A DNA stretch of 64,000 bases from Chrysophaeum taylorii (GCA_029834535.1 JAQMWT010000529.1:1-64000); one strand, 5' to 3'. Positions 29,418 through 39,727 are shown, counted from the first letter of the stretch. Translations and numbers: made by a program. Notes: a model not told the origin generated them from the letters alone.

Positions 29418-30560
29418 TCAGGGGCCGATGGCGCTCCTGCAAGCGTCCTGGCAATCACGGAATGCGCGCCTGCCCGTGATGCCGTCGCCGGAGGTGGCCT
29501 GCACCGCCCTCGACACACTGTATGCCGGAGAGGATGAGACGGGCCCGCCGCTATGCACCGTGATAGAGAGACTACGGAAGAGGCGCTGCGTCTGAGCCGC
29601 CGAGGCAGCCGAGAACGACGGTAGGCAAGTGTCGACGCCAATCGCACGGGCGACACGATGGAGAAGGCCATGTAAGTTGTCACCACCCTCTGCTAAATTG
29701 CCGACTTCAAAGCCCAGCACGGGCCCAAACTCCGCTGGGCGATCTCGGAACGGGCGTGGCTGCGGGATCGACCCCGCAGAAATTCCTGTCAGCGTACGCA
29801 GCGTGCGCAACGTAGTCTCGCTGGATGGCACGCTTGTCGAATGGGCTCAGGGTGCCGGCGATCAAAATGTTAGTGGCCGGGGGGTAGTACCGCGTCGGGG
29901 CAGAATACGATCGTTTCGACAAATTCGAGAGGATCGTTTGGAGTGGACGGCGATGTTTGTTGCATCGGGGTGTCCTCAAGGCAGGGCTGATTGAGGCGGT
30001 GCTCATTCGTCAACGCTTTCGCTGTTGGCTGATATTATAAAGTGCAGCGGATGTGCCGCGAGAAACAACGAGGTTTGGTGGTCCACCTCGGGACTTGCGC
30101 GTATACCTTCCATACCGTGCGTATTCCAATTTCGGCGGCGGCGGCGGACCGCGTTTGGTTCGTCGCGCTCTTGCGGACATTATTACTCCACGCGCGGATA
30201 CTGCTCGTTTTGTTGTTTTCGGGTTGATCGGACCGTGGAAGGTGTCAGCCGTGGTTACTTACCTACTATACGCTGGCTTGGGCCTCGACGGCCATCTCTG
30301 CGTGGTTGAGGTACAAGCGAGATATTGAACGCGCTTGTCTGTGAATTGGAATACCGGTCATCACACCGGACGCTGCTCGCGGGCGCGACGGCTTAATCGA
30401 TGATGGTAAGAGGGTCGTAACCACCACGAGATTGCGTGACGGAGGCGCCGTTATCACAAATCTTCGCGCTTGGGTGTGTGGCCACCACGAACGCCGCAGA
30501 CTCTCTGGCCACTTGAGCTTTGGACGTTGAGCCCTTCCCGCGCCTTGCCGACTTGGCACA
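29418..30560 (+). mobile_element. Decayed LINE fragment (reverse transcriptase region), copy L-A
   Basis: Plus-strand frames contain SGCPQG (near 29965), matching the GCPQGGVLSP block of non-LTR reverse transcriptases, and downstream LSVNWNTGHHT (near 30335-30365), matching the GLSVNPxKT block. This second part is clearly homologous to 48.8 kb on the opposite strand (shared CTTGTCTGTGAATTGGAAT), showing both are copies of one family. Upstream text (29640-29940) is protein-like, for example VEWAQGAGDQN. The reading frame is broken repeatedly. No 3' tail is seen; the Mutator-like element follows at 30634. Confidence 0.55.
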
Positions 30561-30633
30561 AGCCGCTGCGCGTCTTCTTGCTTGGTTGGTTGTGAATGAT
30601 GCCCTTCGAACTATTTATTGGACCGGTTCGCTC

Positions 30634-30690
30634 TTGGGATAATGGTTTCCGTACCCAGGGATAATAAAATTTTGGGTACCCTTATGGCAC
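30634..30690 (+). repeat. Left inverted repeat of the Mutator-like element
   Basis: Pairs with 31945-32002; see the element entry. The outermost shared bases are TTGGG and ATAATGG. Confidence 0.75.
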
Positions 30691-31944
30691 TATAAGAAGT
30701 CCAATGTTGGGATCAAGTGTTTAACGGTGCTACGTGGCTTCAACCCTGCCCTGACTCGCTTGAAACCGCTCTAGAAAGAGGGGCGTGCACCGTGATGGCG
30801 GTGCGGGTGCTTGAAGGTTTTTGGTGTGGTGTGTGGGCACGCGCACAGAGGTGGTGTGGGGCGGGGTGATGTGGGGTGGCAGCCGAGCCTGGAATGGCAG
30901 CCCGCTTAGTTGCGGCCGCGGCCGCGATGTCGAGCAGGCTTCGCGCTCAACGCCTCTCCGCCGTGCGCTTTGGCACCGCGACCACGGCCGCGCTTGCGGA
31001 AGGGCAGGATAATCGTGTTTTTTTCCGGGAATTGAGCGTGGTTGAGGCGGATTGCGAGAGCGAGAACGTGCTTGCACTTGTAATAGTGCCAGAATTTGGG
31101 GCAGCTGTACGCGTAGAATGTGGGCGATTGACGTCCGAGTCCAGCCTTCTTATTGAGGACGTGGGCCGCCCCGACGATCCCCGACGATGCTCAGAGCCTC
31201 GTCCAGGGACTTCCCGTCCAGGGTGCGAGACAAGCCACCGTTTTCTGCGACGACGACAAAGTCACGGAGAAATCGGAGGGTCTGCTCGCTCTTGGTCGCC
31301 TCGACAGAAATGCCCTTTACTGCTTCGTGTCCGGACGACGAGAGTAAGACGAAGGAGTCGGACTTGACTTTCTTGAGGAAGTCGCCATCTCTAGCTTGCC
31401 AGCGTGAATGTACTCGCCTCCTTCCAATCCCTGCCGTTGATCTATCTGCGGGTGCTGAGCAAATAGCCATCGTTTTGGCTCCTCCGAGTCTCGAGGTACC
31501 GGACGATGCTTCTCCAGGCTGGAACTACGAGAACGACCTCGCGGGCAGTGCCATCCTCCTTACATGAGGTTGTTGCAGGATTCGTTGTTGCCGTTGTTGT
31601 CGCGCGGCGTACCGGGAGCACCCGTTCGAGCCCGGATCCAGCCGGCCTTTTTCTCATACTTCGCCAGACCGTACTCCGGGCACCAGACTTCGATGAATGC
31701 GGGGCACTTCTCGGTCCACTCGTCGGTGAAGCGACGCAGGAGTACCTTGTCGAGACCGGCGCCGATCGTGACGACGCTAATTTGCTCCATCTCGAGCACA
31801 CAGGACGTTCCGTCGCACTCGTTCCCAGTGAGCATCGCATCTTCAAAGCAGCGACAAATATCTCGTTGAGTGGTCGCTCCGCCGTGGTGAATGCAGATTT
31901 TTTTAGTCGTGTGCATCAGGAGTGACGTCACGACTTCAAGACTT

Positions 31945-32002
31945 CTCATGGTGCCATAGAGGTACCCAAAATTTATTTTCGCTGTGTACCATTATCCCCC
32001 AA
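31945..32002 (-). repeat. Right inverted repeat of the Mutator-like element
   Basis: Reverse complement of the left repeat with small length differences near its outer end. Confidence 0.75.
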
Positions 32003-32244
32003 CGGGATTTTCCTCTATTTATTTATTAGTTAATTATTCGTCCGTCCCGACTGGCGGTCGGACGGACTCCTTTTTGGCAGGCAGGCAGGCAGGCAGGCAG
32101 GCTCCATATGCAAGTTTGAAAAGTTCCTCATGCCGCCCAAATTCTAATGCCACCACCACCACCAGGCATCGTCGCCGTTCTGATCTGGTGCCCCGTCGGA
32201 AAAATTAAGATGGCACATTCCTGAAAGAAAAATCAGGGTGGGGG

Positions 32245-34446
32245 ATGCGGTCCGTTGTAAACAGGGTCATGTCCATAAGAATGGCACCGGCGCCGCCGCC
32301 CATGCCCCAGAACGTGCCGATGCCCGGGGTGAAGGTCCTGCGGATCGGGACGGCCTGGGAGGATTTCGTGGGTATCGGGGACGAGATCGCCGTGATCGAG
32401 ACCAAGGGGGAGTGGGTGTACGGCGAGACGAACGACCTTCGGCGCGGCTGGGTCCCCGTAGGGTGTGCCTCGGAGCAGATCGACTTTGTGTTTTCGAAGA
32501 AAAAGAAGTCCCCCGTCGAGGGTCTCCTCGCGAGGGAACGCGAATACTGCCGTCAGCTCGAAATCGTGATCGCGACCGTCGTAGATCCGCTGCTGAAAAG
32601 TTGCGACACGCCGCAAAAGCGGTCGCTCGCGCAGGAGGCGTCGGTCGCAAAGACTTTGGGGGCCTTCCCCGCGATGCTCCAGCTCTCCCGCGAGCTTCAG
32701 AACAATCTCCGCGGGGACGTCGACGCTGCCCTAGAAGATCTCGCGAGGGCGATCCCGCGTCGATACCAAGCTTACGCGAACGCTCACGCGTCAGCGATTT
32801 CGCTGCTCGGACGCCACTGGGATGTTGACGAGGCTCTTCTCTATCTCCCAATCCAGCGGTGCTCCGAGTACGCCGCATTTGCCGAAACGATAGGTTCCCC
32901 CGCTCTCCTCGCCCTCCGGAACGCCGTCGCGCCCGTCCAAGCGGCCGCGACCGTGTCCCGGAACGCGCAGCTCTTCGCGCGGCTCCGCCTCGGCGGGTTT
33001 AAGGCGCATTCGACCCTCGCCTTGACCTTGGATGTCATGAAGGTTTTGAAGGGCAAGCCGCGCACGCGACGCACGCTGGTGCTCCTCGACGACTCTCTCT
33101 TGGTGACGAAGGGTCGGGACGCGCTCAAGGTGCGCGCGACTCTAGATCTAAAAGACGTCGAGGCCGTTCTCGAGGACGAGGAGACATTCACCTTGGTCGC
33201 GGGAGACCGTCTCGAATTTTCGCCTCTCGAGTCGCCGACCGAATGGATTTCCAGCCTCCGGGCCCAGCTCCGCGCGCCCCAGCGCTCCCGGGGTAAGGGC
33301 CGCCGCGGCTCCGCCGGCTTATGGAGCCGCCTTCAAGACAACAAAACACCCCAAAAAAAAGCCGCGAAAATGCCCAAACAACAACCACCACCACCTTTGA
33401 TGGTCGAAAAGCAAAAACCAAAGCCACCCCCCACCCCGCCCGCCGACCACCTCCTCTCGCGCCGCGTACCGCCTCCGCCGTCGGCGGTGCCTCGGGCAGC
33501 CTCCTCCTCATCCCCTGTACCTCCGGCTGTGCCACCGCCGCCGCCTATGCCTCCGGCGGTGCCACCACCTCGTGTGCCCCAGCTTGCCACAACACCGCCC
33601 AAGGGACCCGCACCGCTCCCTCGTGTCCCGCGGGTTTCCGCACCACCATCCCGGCAGGTTTCCGCGCCGCCGCCTGCGCCCCAGGGATCGCCACCACCGT
33701 CTGCGCCCCAAGCTGCTGCTGCACCTGGACCACCACCTCGCATGCCCCAGGCTGCGACGCCACCACCGCCTAAGGCTGCGCCGCCACCACCACCGCCTGC
33801 GCCCCATCCTGCACCACCGCCACTCCCTACGACGACCCATGCTGCGCCACCGCCTGCGCCCCAGGCTGCGCCACCGCCTGCGCCCCAGGCTGCACCACCG
33901 CCTACGCCCCAGGTTGCACCACCGCCTACGCCCCAGGCTGCACCACCGCCTACGCCCCATCCTGCACCACCGCCACTCCCTACGACGACCCATGCTGCGC
34001 CACCGCCTGCGCCCCAGGCTGCACCGCCGCCTACGCCCCAGGCTGCACCACCGCCTACGCCCCAGGCTGCACCACCGCCTGAGCCTACCACACTACCACC
34101 GACTGCGCCCCAGGCTGCACCACCGCCTGAGCCTACCACACTACCACCGACTGCGCCCCAGGCTGCACCACCGCCCGCTGTACCGCCGCCTGCGCCCCAT
34201 GCCGCATCCCGCGCTACTCCTCCACCCACGCCCGACACCTCCTTGATGGCAGCACTTCGAGGCGGCGCGCGCCTCAGGCGCGTCTCTGTCCGACTCTCAG
34301 CCAAAGAACCCCCAAAAAAAGCCCAGGAGGGCGGCGCCCTCGCCATGATTGCCGCCGCGATGGACCAGCGTCGCTTCAAAATCCAGGATAATGACGACGA
34401 CGACACCGATGACGACTGGTCCTCCTCGAGCGACGAAGACGATTAG
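32245..34446 (+). CDS. SH3-RhoGEF-PH-polyproline-WCA fusion protein
   Basis: 733 residues from ATG 32245 (ATGs at 32269 and 32281 are alternatives). Residues 31-75 look like an SH3 barrel (GDEIAVIETKGEWVYGE, then RRGWVPVG). Residues 88-235 fit a DH (RhoGEF) domain: LLAREREYCRQLEIVI as the first conserved region, a central SRELQNNL helix, and LLYLPIQRCSEYAAF as the LLKPVQRxxRYPLLL-type third region. Residues 262-342 fit a PH domain ending PTEWISSLRAQL. A proline-rich tract of about 280 residues follows, with repeats of APQAAPPP and APPLPTTTHAA. The C-terminus is a WCA module: WH2 (SLMAALRGGARLRRV, 666-680), central helix (GGALAMIAAAMDQRRFKIQ, 696-714) and acidic tail with a lone Trp (W725). 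DH-PH domains load Rho GTPases with GTP; WCA modules bind actin and activate Arp2/3. The combination implies one protein coupling both at a membrane. Confidence 0.85.
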   Translation: MRSVVNRVMSIRMAPAPPPMPQNVPMPGVKVLRIGTAWEDFVGIGDEIAVIETKGEWVYGETNDLRRGWVPVGCASEQIDFVFSKKKKSPVEGLLAREREYCRQLEIVIATVVDPLLKSCDTPQKRSLAQEASVAKTLGAFPAMLQLSRELQNNLRGDVDAALEDLARAIPRRYQAYANAHASAISLLGRHWDVDEALLYLPIQRCSEYAAFAETIGSPALLALRNAVAPVQAAATVSRNAQLFARLRLGGFKAHSTLALTLDVMKVLKGKPRTRRTLVLLDDSLLVTKGRDALKVRATLDLKDVEAVLEDEETFTLVAGDRLEFSPLESPTEWISSLRAQLRAPQRSRGKGRRGSAGLWSRLQDNKTPQKKAAKMPKQQPPPPLMVEKQKPKPPPTPPADHLLSRRVPPPPSAVPRAASSSSPVPPAVPPPPPMPPAVPPPRVPQLATTPPKGPAPLPRVPRVSAPPSRQVSAPPPAPQGSPPPSAPQAAAAPGPPPRMPQAATPPPPKAAPPPPPPAPHPAPPPLPTTTHAAPPPAPQAAPPPAPQAAPPPTPQVAPPPTPQAAPPPTPHPAPPPLPTTTHAAPPPAPQAAPPPTPQAAPPPTPQAAPPPEPTTLPPTAPQAAPPPEPTTLPPTAPQAAPPPAVPPPAPHAASRATPPPTPDTSLMAALRGGARLRRVSVRLSAKEPPKKAQEGGALAMIAAAMDQRRFKIQDNDDDDTDDDWSSSSDEDD
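33390..34200 (+). repeat. Proline-rich coding repeats of the WCA protein
   Basis: DNA repeats of 24-27 bp (CCTACGCCCCAGGCTGCACC and variants) and a longer unit containing CTCCCTACGACGACCCATGC (near 33820 and 33975) encode the polyproline region, the likely profilin- and SH3-binding part. The near-identity of units suggests recent unequal exchange. Confidence 0.8.
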
Positions 34447-34561
34447 TCGAGACCTGTAAAACAATACGATTGCTCCGACTTCTGTCAACACCCCCCCCTT
34501 CTTTATGCGCACGAAACGACGTCACGAGGGTGTGTATCCTAATTGCCACGCCCTAGAATCG

Positions 34562-35194
34562 ATGGAGCAACTGAGTGCGCAGCTCGAAAAGTCAATAGCG
34601 ATGGCCGAGGCCGAGCGCGCCCTGTACGAGGCCGCCGCCCTTGACGAGTCCAAGTGGAGCGCGGCCCACAAGGCGTCCGCGCAGGCCGAGGAGTTCCGGC
34701 GGCGCGCGGCGCGGGAGTTGGGCGGCCTCGAGGGCCCTGCGCCTAGTGAGGGGGCGTCGCGGCGCCGCCTGCGTTCTTTGTACGTCGACGCGCTCGACGC
34801 CGCGCTGACGGCGGCGCGGCGCGCCTCGACGTGCTTGATGATCGATGACGTGGCCCTAGCGCCGCCGGAGGAGCCGCGTCGGCCCGCGTTGACAAACGTT
34901 CCGGTGCGCTCCCTCGCGGGACCGGCGGACGCCTGCGGCCGAGCCGTTGGGGAAGCCGTGTGCGCCCTGTGCGATGCCGTCCTCGCACGCCAGCTCGAGG
35001 TCCGCGACGAAGCGACGAGACGAGACGTCGACGCCATCCTTAGGCGCGGATTCCTCGACGTTGCCCGGGCCGTTGCCGCCGACCGCGACGCCCGCGCCGA
35101 GCGGTGTCTCCGGGCCCTCGCGGCCGAGTACGAGACCAAGATCGCGGCCCTCAATGCCGAGCTCCGGACCCTCCAGAATGATGCGATACCTTAA
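34562..35194 (+). CDS. Small alpha-helical protein, unrecognised
   Basis: 210 residues from the ATG at 34562; an upstream ATG at 34505 would add 19 residues. The later start is preferred because MEQLSAQLEKSIAMAEAERA opens directly into helix and leaves more room after the previous stop (34446). The protein is rich in Ala, Arg and Glu, with predicted coiled coil at both ends (residues about 1-55 and 170-208) and a middle part with CLMIDDVALAPPEEP. No catalytic motif is visible. It follows the RhoGEF-WCA gene on the same strand with a very short spacer. A structural or adaptor role is possible but unsupported. Confidence 0.6.
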   Translation: MEQLSAQLEKSIAMAEAERALYEAAALDESKWSAAHKASAQAEEFRRRAARELGGLEGPAPSEGASRRRLRSLYVDALDAALTAARRASTCLMIDDVALAPPEEPRRPALTNVPVRSLAGPADACGRAVGEAVCALCDAVLARQLEVRDEATRRDVDAILRRGFLDVARAVAADRDARAERCLRALAAEYETKIAALNAELRTLQNDAIP

Positions 35195-36830
35195 GCTGCT
35201 CGTTACAGGACAGAATATAGGCCTAGGGGTTCTTGGCGAACTCGTGCGGGTGGTTAATTCTCGCTTTCGGGGGCGTGTCGCTGTGGTGGACAGAGACCCT
35301 GGTGTGTCCGCATCTAAGGCAACGTGCGACAGCTATTTGGTGTCCGTCAAAAGCCGACGAGCGGTGTCAGCCAACACCGCGTGCTTGGGAGGTGGTTTTC
35401 GTTTGGCGCGAATTAAATCCGTCGATGATTACCTGCGGCTCGGTTGACGGCCGCGATTCCCGCGGCCGCCTTGCCGACGCATTCGTGGATGATGGGCGCG
35501 ATCCTCATCGATTCGAAGAGACTTCTTGTAGTAGACACCTTCCTCGAAGAGCTTTACGAGCACCTCAAAAATAGCAACCATTTCGCTAATGATAATGTCA
35601 CAGTGCTTGCGAACATCACCCTTGAGCGGGGCATGCGTGGAAATAAAACAGCTCTCCACTCCCGGAATAGGGCCTTTTATTCATCTCCCTCGACGCGCGC
35701 TTTCCGTCCCTGCACTCTCTGGAGAATATGTTTTCTTTTCTATTCAAACCCACCTTGCCGCCGCCCCTGGAACAGACACGCCTACGATCATCTCGTCGAT
35801 ACACGCCGTAATCTGCGTTCTCTGTGGCCAGAAGAAGAAATTTTCCGCGCGGGCAGGAGCGAAGCTACATCTTTGACTGCGGACGATTTGAGGTCGCATC
35901 CTCGCCTCACCATTCTTCTTCTGAAGACTAGGCGTACCAAGTCGCCGCCTCGGAGGATCGTCAAAACTTCCACGACAGCGAGGACAACGCGTCCGACACC
36001 ACACTCAACGAGACCTTATGGGAGGACTATCAAAACTCTGTGTTTTTTGCTTATCCGGGCGACCAATGTAATAGTTCCTACTCCGATGTGATAGTGTGCG
36101 ATGTCGTCAATATTTCGCCGCGGTATACGACCTCGTCCTTATATAACTACGGGCAAAGCAACGGATCGCCGAGGACCCTGATAGAAAAAAGGACACCCGA
36201 GGACGACGCCGAGGATGAAGGTGATATCCTAAAAAGTCCGGCGAAAGACGGAGTAATTCTTCTTCTGTCTAGGACACTACTCCCAGATCGATGCTGCCCG
36301 TCGAGCCCACGCGTCTCCGCCTTGAATCATGGCGTTTTGAATAAGGGGATCGTCGCGGCTCGCTATATTCGTGGTTGCTACTGCCGGCTGTGTGCGTTTA
36401 CGCCTCATACTCTCCCAGTAGCTCTTACCTTGATACGCGCTCGCCGGCGGAGGTGTTCTTGGATCACAATGATCCTTGTCGCCGATGGCACGTGGGTTAC
36501 ATGCGTTCTTCTCACGACAAAAAATATGTATCTCCGCCTCATTCGGCGCGCGCAAGATATGGGTACATATTCTTGCATCGTGCTACTGGGACTGCACTCT
36601 TTCATCTCCATTTATTTGCTCTGCTTCTGCTGCCTTTTCCACCGTCCTGCGTACACATTTCGCTGCGATCTCCATTCTAGCTGCCATTCCCAGGCAGAGT
36701 GCGTGCTTCCATCTCGCCGTCGAGGCTGTTGCGCCAGCCTGTCGTGATGCGGCCGCGTCCATCCAAGCGACGGACGGACACCACCAACCCGTCACAAGGA
36801 AGCAGCCTCGCTGTTGACGGACATTTTCAG
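35195..36830. pseudogene. Decayed region with protein-like remnants on both strands
   Basis: No single convincing frame. Minus-strand pieces look protein-like: DVRKHCDIIISEMVAIFEVL and FEEGVYYKKSLRIDEDRA (35640-35500), MAARMEIAAKCVRRTVEKAA (36690-36630), and RAPNEAEIHIFCREKNACNP (36550-36490). They may be remnants of one broken gene or several. Family unknown. Confidence 0.35.
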
Positions 36831-37586
36831 AGGACACTCCTTTTCGAACGAATCGAAAAGTTATTATTAAAAAAATTGAAAATTTTTTCGACGATGCGTA
36901 AGAACAATGTGATCCTTGCAAGCAATCATTTAAACTGCGTGCACGTGCGGTGTGGCAATTAATAAGGGTTTTGAAGGTCGACTGCTAAGAGGGCGTTTCG
37001 AGTAGACTCATGAGATCAGAGTGGCGGGGGTCTGGGCGTCGGGCGGGAAGGAGAGCTGAGGAGGGGAAAGGGGTTCGTGCAGCTGCCGTGTTCTCGCCAG
37101 TCTGCCAGGCACTAACGAGCGTATATGTGCGGTCTCTCGATATTTATACGTGAGGTCCACGCCCGTGCCGTGTGCGCCGCGCTTTTCCCAAGCGGCACTT
37201 AGACCCGGAAGTGCCGCCCACACTCGTGAAGTGTGTTGCGCGGGGTTTCCGGGCGAAGGGACAAACGCAGACGCAAGATTCCATATCGGTACTGAGGCCT
37301 GGAAATGCCATACACACTCGCGAATAAATTAGCTTCCAAAAATCAGCACTGACGATGAGAATAGACTCGACTATTACTCCCAGTATGGAGTGGTTGTAGC
37401 TCGCGGCGTGGTATACATGAGAAGCGAATAATCCTGGACGTTGATGACGACATGTACGATGGTGGAAGAATATTAGCAGCCAGAGATAGAAAGTGTGAGT
37501 GATAGATGCTTTCATGAGGCGTTGTTCTCAAGAAGTCGATGAAGAATAGGACACAGTGCATTTGAAGGTGGGTGCTGCAAGACGGC

Positions 37587-38688
37587 CTAGGCGGGGTGGA
37601 CGTCCGAGCACGCAACCCCGTTGGTTAACATCGCGTCGACCTCGGCGTCGGTAGGTAGCTGTAGGAGCTTGTGGGTCGAGGGCGACGAATGGTCACGAGA
37701 CGGCGAGACGTCGTGGAAGAAACCGGAGAGGTCGTCGCCGAACATTGTGAAATCGAGGTCGAAGTGGAGACGGGGCGCCTCGGCGCCAAGGAGCGCGTTT
37801 TCGTGGGTGCGCGGCTTCTTGTGGCCGACGGTATTGATCATCAAGGAAAAGTCCGGAGTAATCACGTCGAAAAGTCGAGCTTGACGCCCTTGAAGATGAT
37901 ACCGTTATGTTTGGAAACGACGGTAAAGTCACCAGCGGTGAAGTTGCCATCAAACCGCTCCCCACCGGCGAGGGCGGTGACATAGCCGTCATCCTTGGAG
38001 GCGCGGCATGGTAGCATCACCTCGAAGACCACCTCGTCCACAAATTTCAAAGCGAAGCCGTTAAACCAGTGCGTCGAGTGCGACGAGGGGCGACCAAAGC
38101 CTTTCCCGAAGAGTTCCTACGAAGGCCCCGCGAGAAGCGACGTCCACGAGTCCTCGGGGAGCCACATGTCGAGCGTGCCGATTGGGGTCGTCACGCGGGG
38201 ATCACCCTTAACGGTGATGTCGTCATCGATGGTGACGGTGCCGACGATGTCATCATCGAGGCGACGCCGTCGATCCAAAGAGTAACCTTCGTAGGCGATG
38301 CGGAACGTATCCACGCCTGAGCGAACGAGCGCCTAAGAAAAATTCGTCCGTGCACCAAATTCGCCGAGAAAGGGCGTGTAGATCATTTCCGGTATGCGGA
38401 GTTTCACCGAAGACTGCTCTTTCACCGCGGCATACGGCGCGGCGAAAGAAGGCGCGGCAGCCGAAACCATGCCAATCGAATCCGACGCGCCAAAAGGACT
38501 TTCGTAAGCATCGCGAACTTAGACGGGACGTCTTCTAAATTGCGGCGTACGAATTTCTTCTCAGCTTTCATCTCCAAAGTTTTGAACTCCACCCACCCCA
38601 GTTTCGGCATCTCAAGAACTCTGAAACCCGTCATCACGAACCATTCAGGGATCGACGGAAATGGTGTCTCAACTTGCTTGCCCACCTA

Positions 38689-38720
<32 letters not shown>

Positions 38721-38826
38721 TGAGGCAACGAGACCGGACATGACTTACAAACGTGTGCGACTTAAGGTCGGCTGCCACCCTGCCATACGCGCCAGCGATC
38801 GCCGCCAAGAGCACAAACATCTGCAT
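37587..38826 (-). pseudogene. Secreted GDPH/VWD-like family, copy A (broken)
   Basis: Exon 1 (38826-38749) encodes MQMFVLLAAIAGAY, a signal peptide of the same length (26 codons) as in copy B. The intron (38748-38686) is GT-AG but 63 bp, enlarged by a CGT-type repeat relative to the 41-bp introns of B and C. Downstream, EWFVMTGFRVLEMPK aligns with the FVTTG block of B. After that the frame is lost in places: the GDPH region reads KGDPRVTTPIGTLDMWLPED (near 38180) and the C-terminal part (37990-37590) survives in other frames, with HENALLG-like text. Compared with B it also lacks the YxYG-rich stretch. Probably a pseudogene of the host family. Confidence 0.8.
38686..38748 (-). other. Intron of copy A, expanded by a trinucleotide repeat
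   Basis: Donor GTAAGT at 38748 and acceptor TAG at 38686; a run of about ten CGT/GAC triplets (38690-38720) fills the extra 22 bp compared with the orthologous introns in copies B and C. Confidence 0.75.
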
Positions 38827-38985
38827 GTCTTCGGCTTCAAGCTTGCTTCGTGTGGTTGTCGCTCCGCCACCAACGCGAAATAACTCTTCTTTTGCCACGC
38901 AGTAAGTCACTCAATACTGTTTATGCCAAATTCATTGCCACGCAGGGAACGACGTCATGGCAAACGGTAATAATTAATTATTGGA

Positions 38986-39274
38986 GGAGCGCCGAAAGGT
39001 GGGTGATCTTCTTGTCGCCTTGCGACGCGGAGACCGCGATGTGACTGACAACCAACTCGTCGATAATTTTCCGTCTGCCCCCCCCCCCCCGGCCAACCGC
39101 GAACGTTCCGGCGACCAACCGGCCCGCCCGGGAGGCGAACAGGTGCCGACCTACGCCGGGAGGGAGGATGCCCTCGCAAGGCCCTGGATTCATGAGGCAC
39201 CGTCTTCCATTCCCCCCATGCGGCCCACCTTTCGGCGCTCCTGCCTGGCTCCCATGCTCGGGAGAGGTTTGAAG
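38986..39274 (-). repeat. R1 dispersed repeat, copy b (fold-back form)
   Basis: Subfamily A sequence with the conserved frame GTFAVGRG...KIIDELVVSHIAVSAS on the minus strand. Both ends carry the same 18 bp in opposite orientation (38986-39003 and 39224-39241), and the right end finishes with GCTCCCATGCTCGGGAGAGG and an AGTT run. It interrupts duplication copy A: homology to copy B resumes at 39290 (TTTGATTATTGACCGC). Confidence 0.8.
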
Positions 39275-39469
39275 TTAGTTAGTTAGTCTTTGATTATTGA
39301 CCGCCTCGCGGTGGTAAAGTCGAGAGTTCAAATGGGGCTCTACACACTGAGGTCACGCGCCGGGCCCGAAAAATTAATCTCCAAAAAATATTTGGCCCGG
39401 AACGATAGTGTTCGTTGGGGACTTAGGTCAGGGTCGGCGGATAAGGGACGTGGGAGTCTCGCGCCGTGG

Positions 39470-39727
39470 CAAAAATCCCATAGGATCGGCCGGCTTCTTT
39501 GTCCGTCGTCAAGTTGACCTAATAAAATTTTATGCTGGAGCGACGTCGCCGATTTGCAGTATCTACATGGGAGTGAGGCATTTCGGCCCCTCGCGGAGGG
39601 CGGGAGCCTGGGTGGCTCTATTCTGCGCGATGCCATCGGCTCCAAAAACAACATCCGGCGCATCGGGAATGTCTGTAGGCCCAACGAGGGTTGTGCGGGC
39701 GTTTAGACTACTGTGCCTTTCCATCGC
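39470..39727. repeat. Dispersed repeat shared with 50753-51016 (family X 3' flank)
   Basis: Blocks GTCCGTCGTCAAGTTGACCT, ATTTTATGCTGGAGCGA, GATGCCATCGGCTCCAAAAA, CATCCGGCGCATCGGGAATG and GTTTAGACTACTGTGCCTTT occur in the same order in both places. In each case the repeat lies downstream of a minus-strand remnant of family X. Confidence 0.85.

Larger units (their letters stand above)
30634..32002 (-). mobile_element. Mutator-like DNA transposon with ~55-bp inverted repeats and SWIM-finger remnant
   Basis: Terminal inverted repeats: the left end (30634-30690) reads GGGATAATGG, GTACCCAG, AATTTTGGGTACC, TATGGCAC in order, and the right end (31945-32002) gives the same series on the other strand, roughly 80 percent alike by eye. 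Inside, on the minus strand, is a decayed protein-coding track: TDEWTEKCPAFIEVWCPEYG (31740-31680), FVLLSSSGHEAVKG and LRFLRDFVVVAENGG (31350-31250), and CPKFWHYYKCKHVLALAIR (31090-31030), a SWIM zinc finger followed by a basic RKRGRGRGAKAHGG tail as in many Mutator-like transposases. Target-site duplications were not found. The element is broken at several points. Confidence 0.65.
36830..39360. repeat. Segmental duplication unit, copy A
   Basis: Shares ordered blocks with 43.63-46.42 kb (copy B) and partly 55.2-57.3 kb (copy C): the AATCGAAAAGTTATT block (36845-36960, matching 43640-43720), the CAGAGTGGCGGGGGTCTG block (37018), the post-gene GGTGGAAGAATA/GGCCAGAGATAGA-like block (37460), the gene itself, and an upstream GGCAAACGGTAATA block (38960). 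R1 copy b has inserted into its upstream part. Confidence 0.8.

Noticed and set aside
33333-34406. 357-codon Gly-rich minus frame
   Set aside because: Exact antisense of the polyproline repeats; Gly/Ala-rich repeats on the opposite strand are expected.
36040-36747. 235-codon plus frame
   Set aside because: Cys/Leu-rich with no motif or bias; the minus strand looks more protein-like here, so it is treated as a decayed region.
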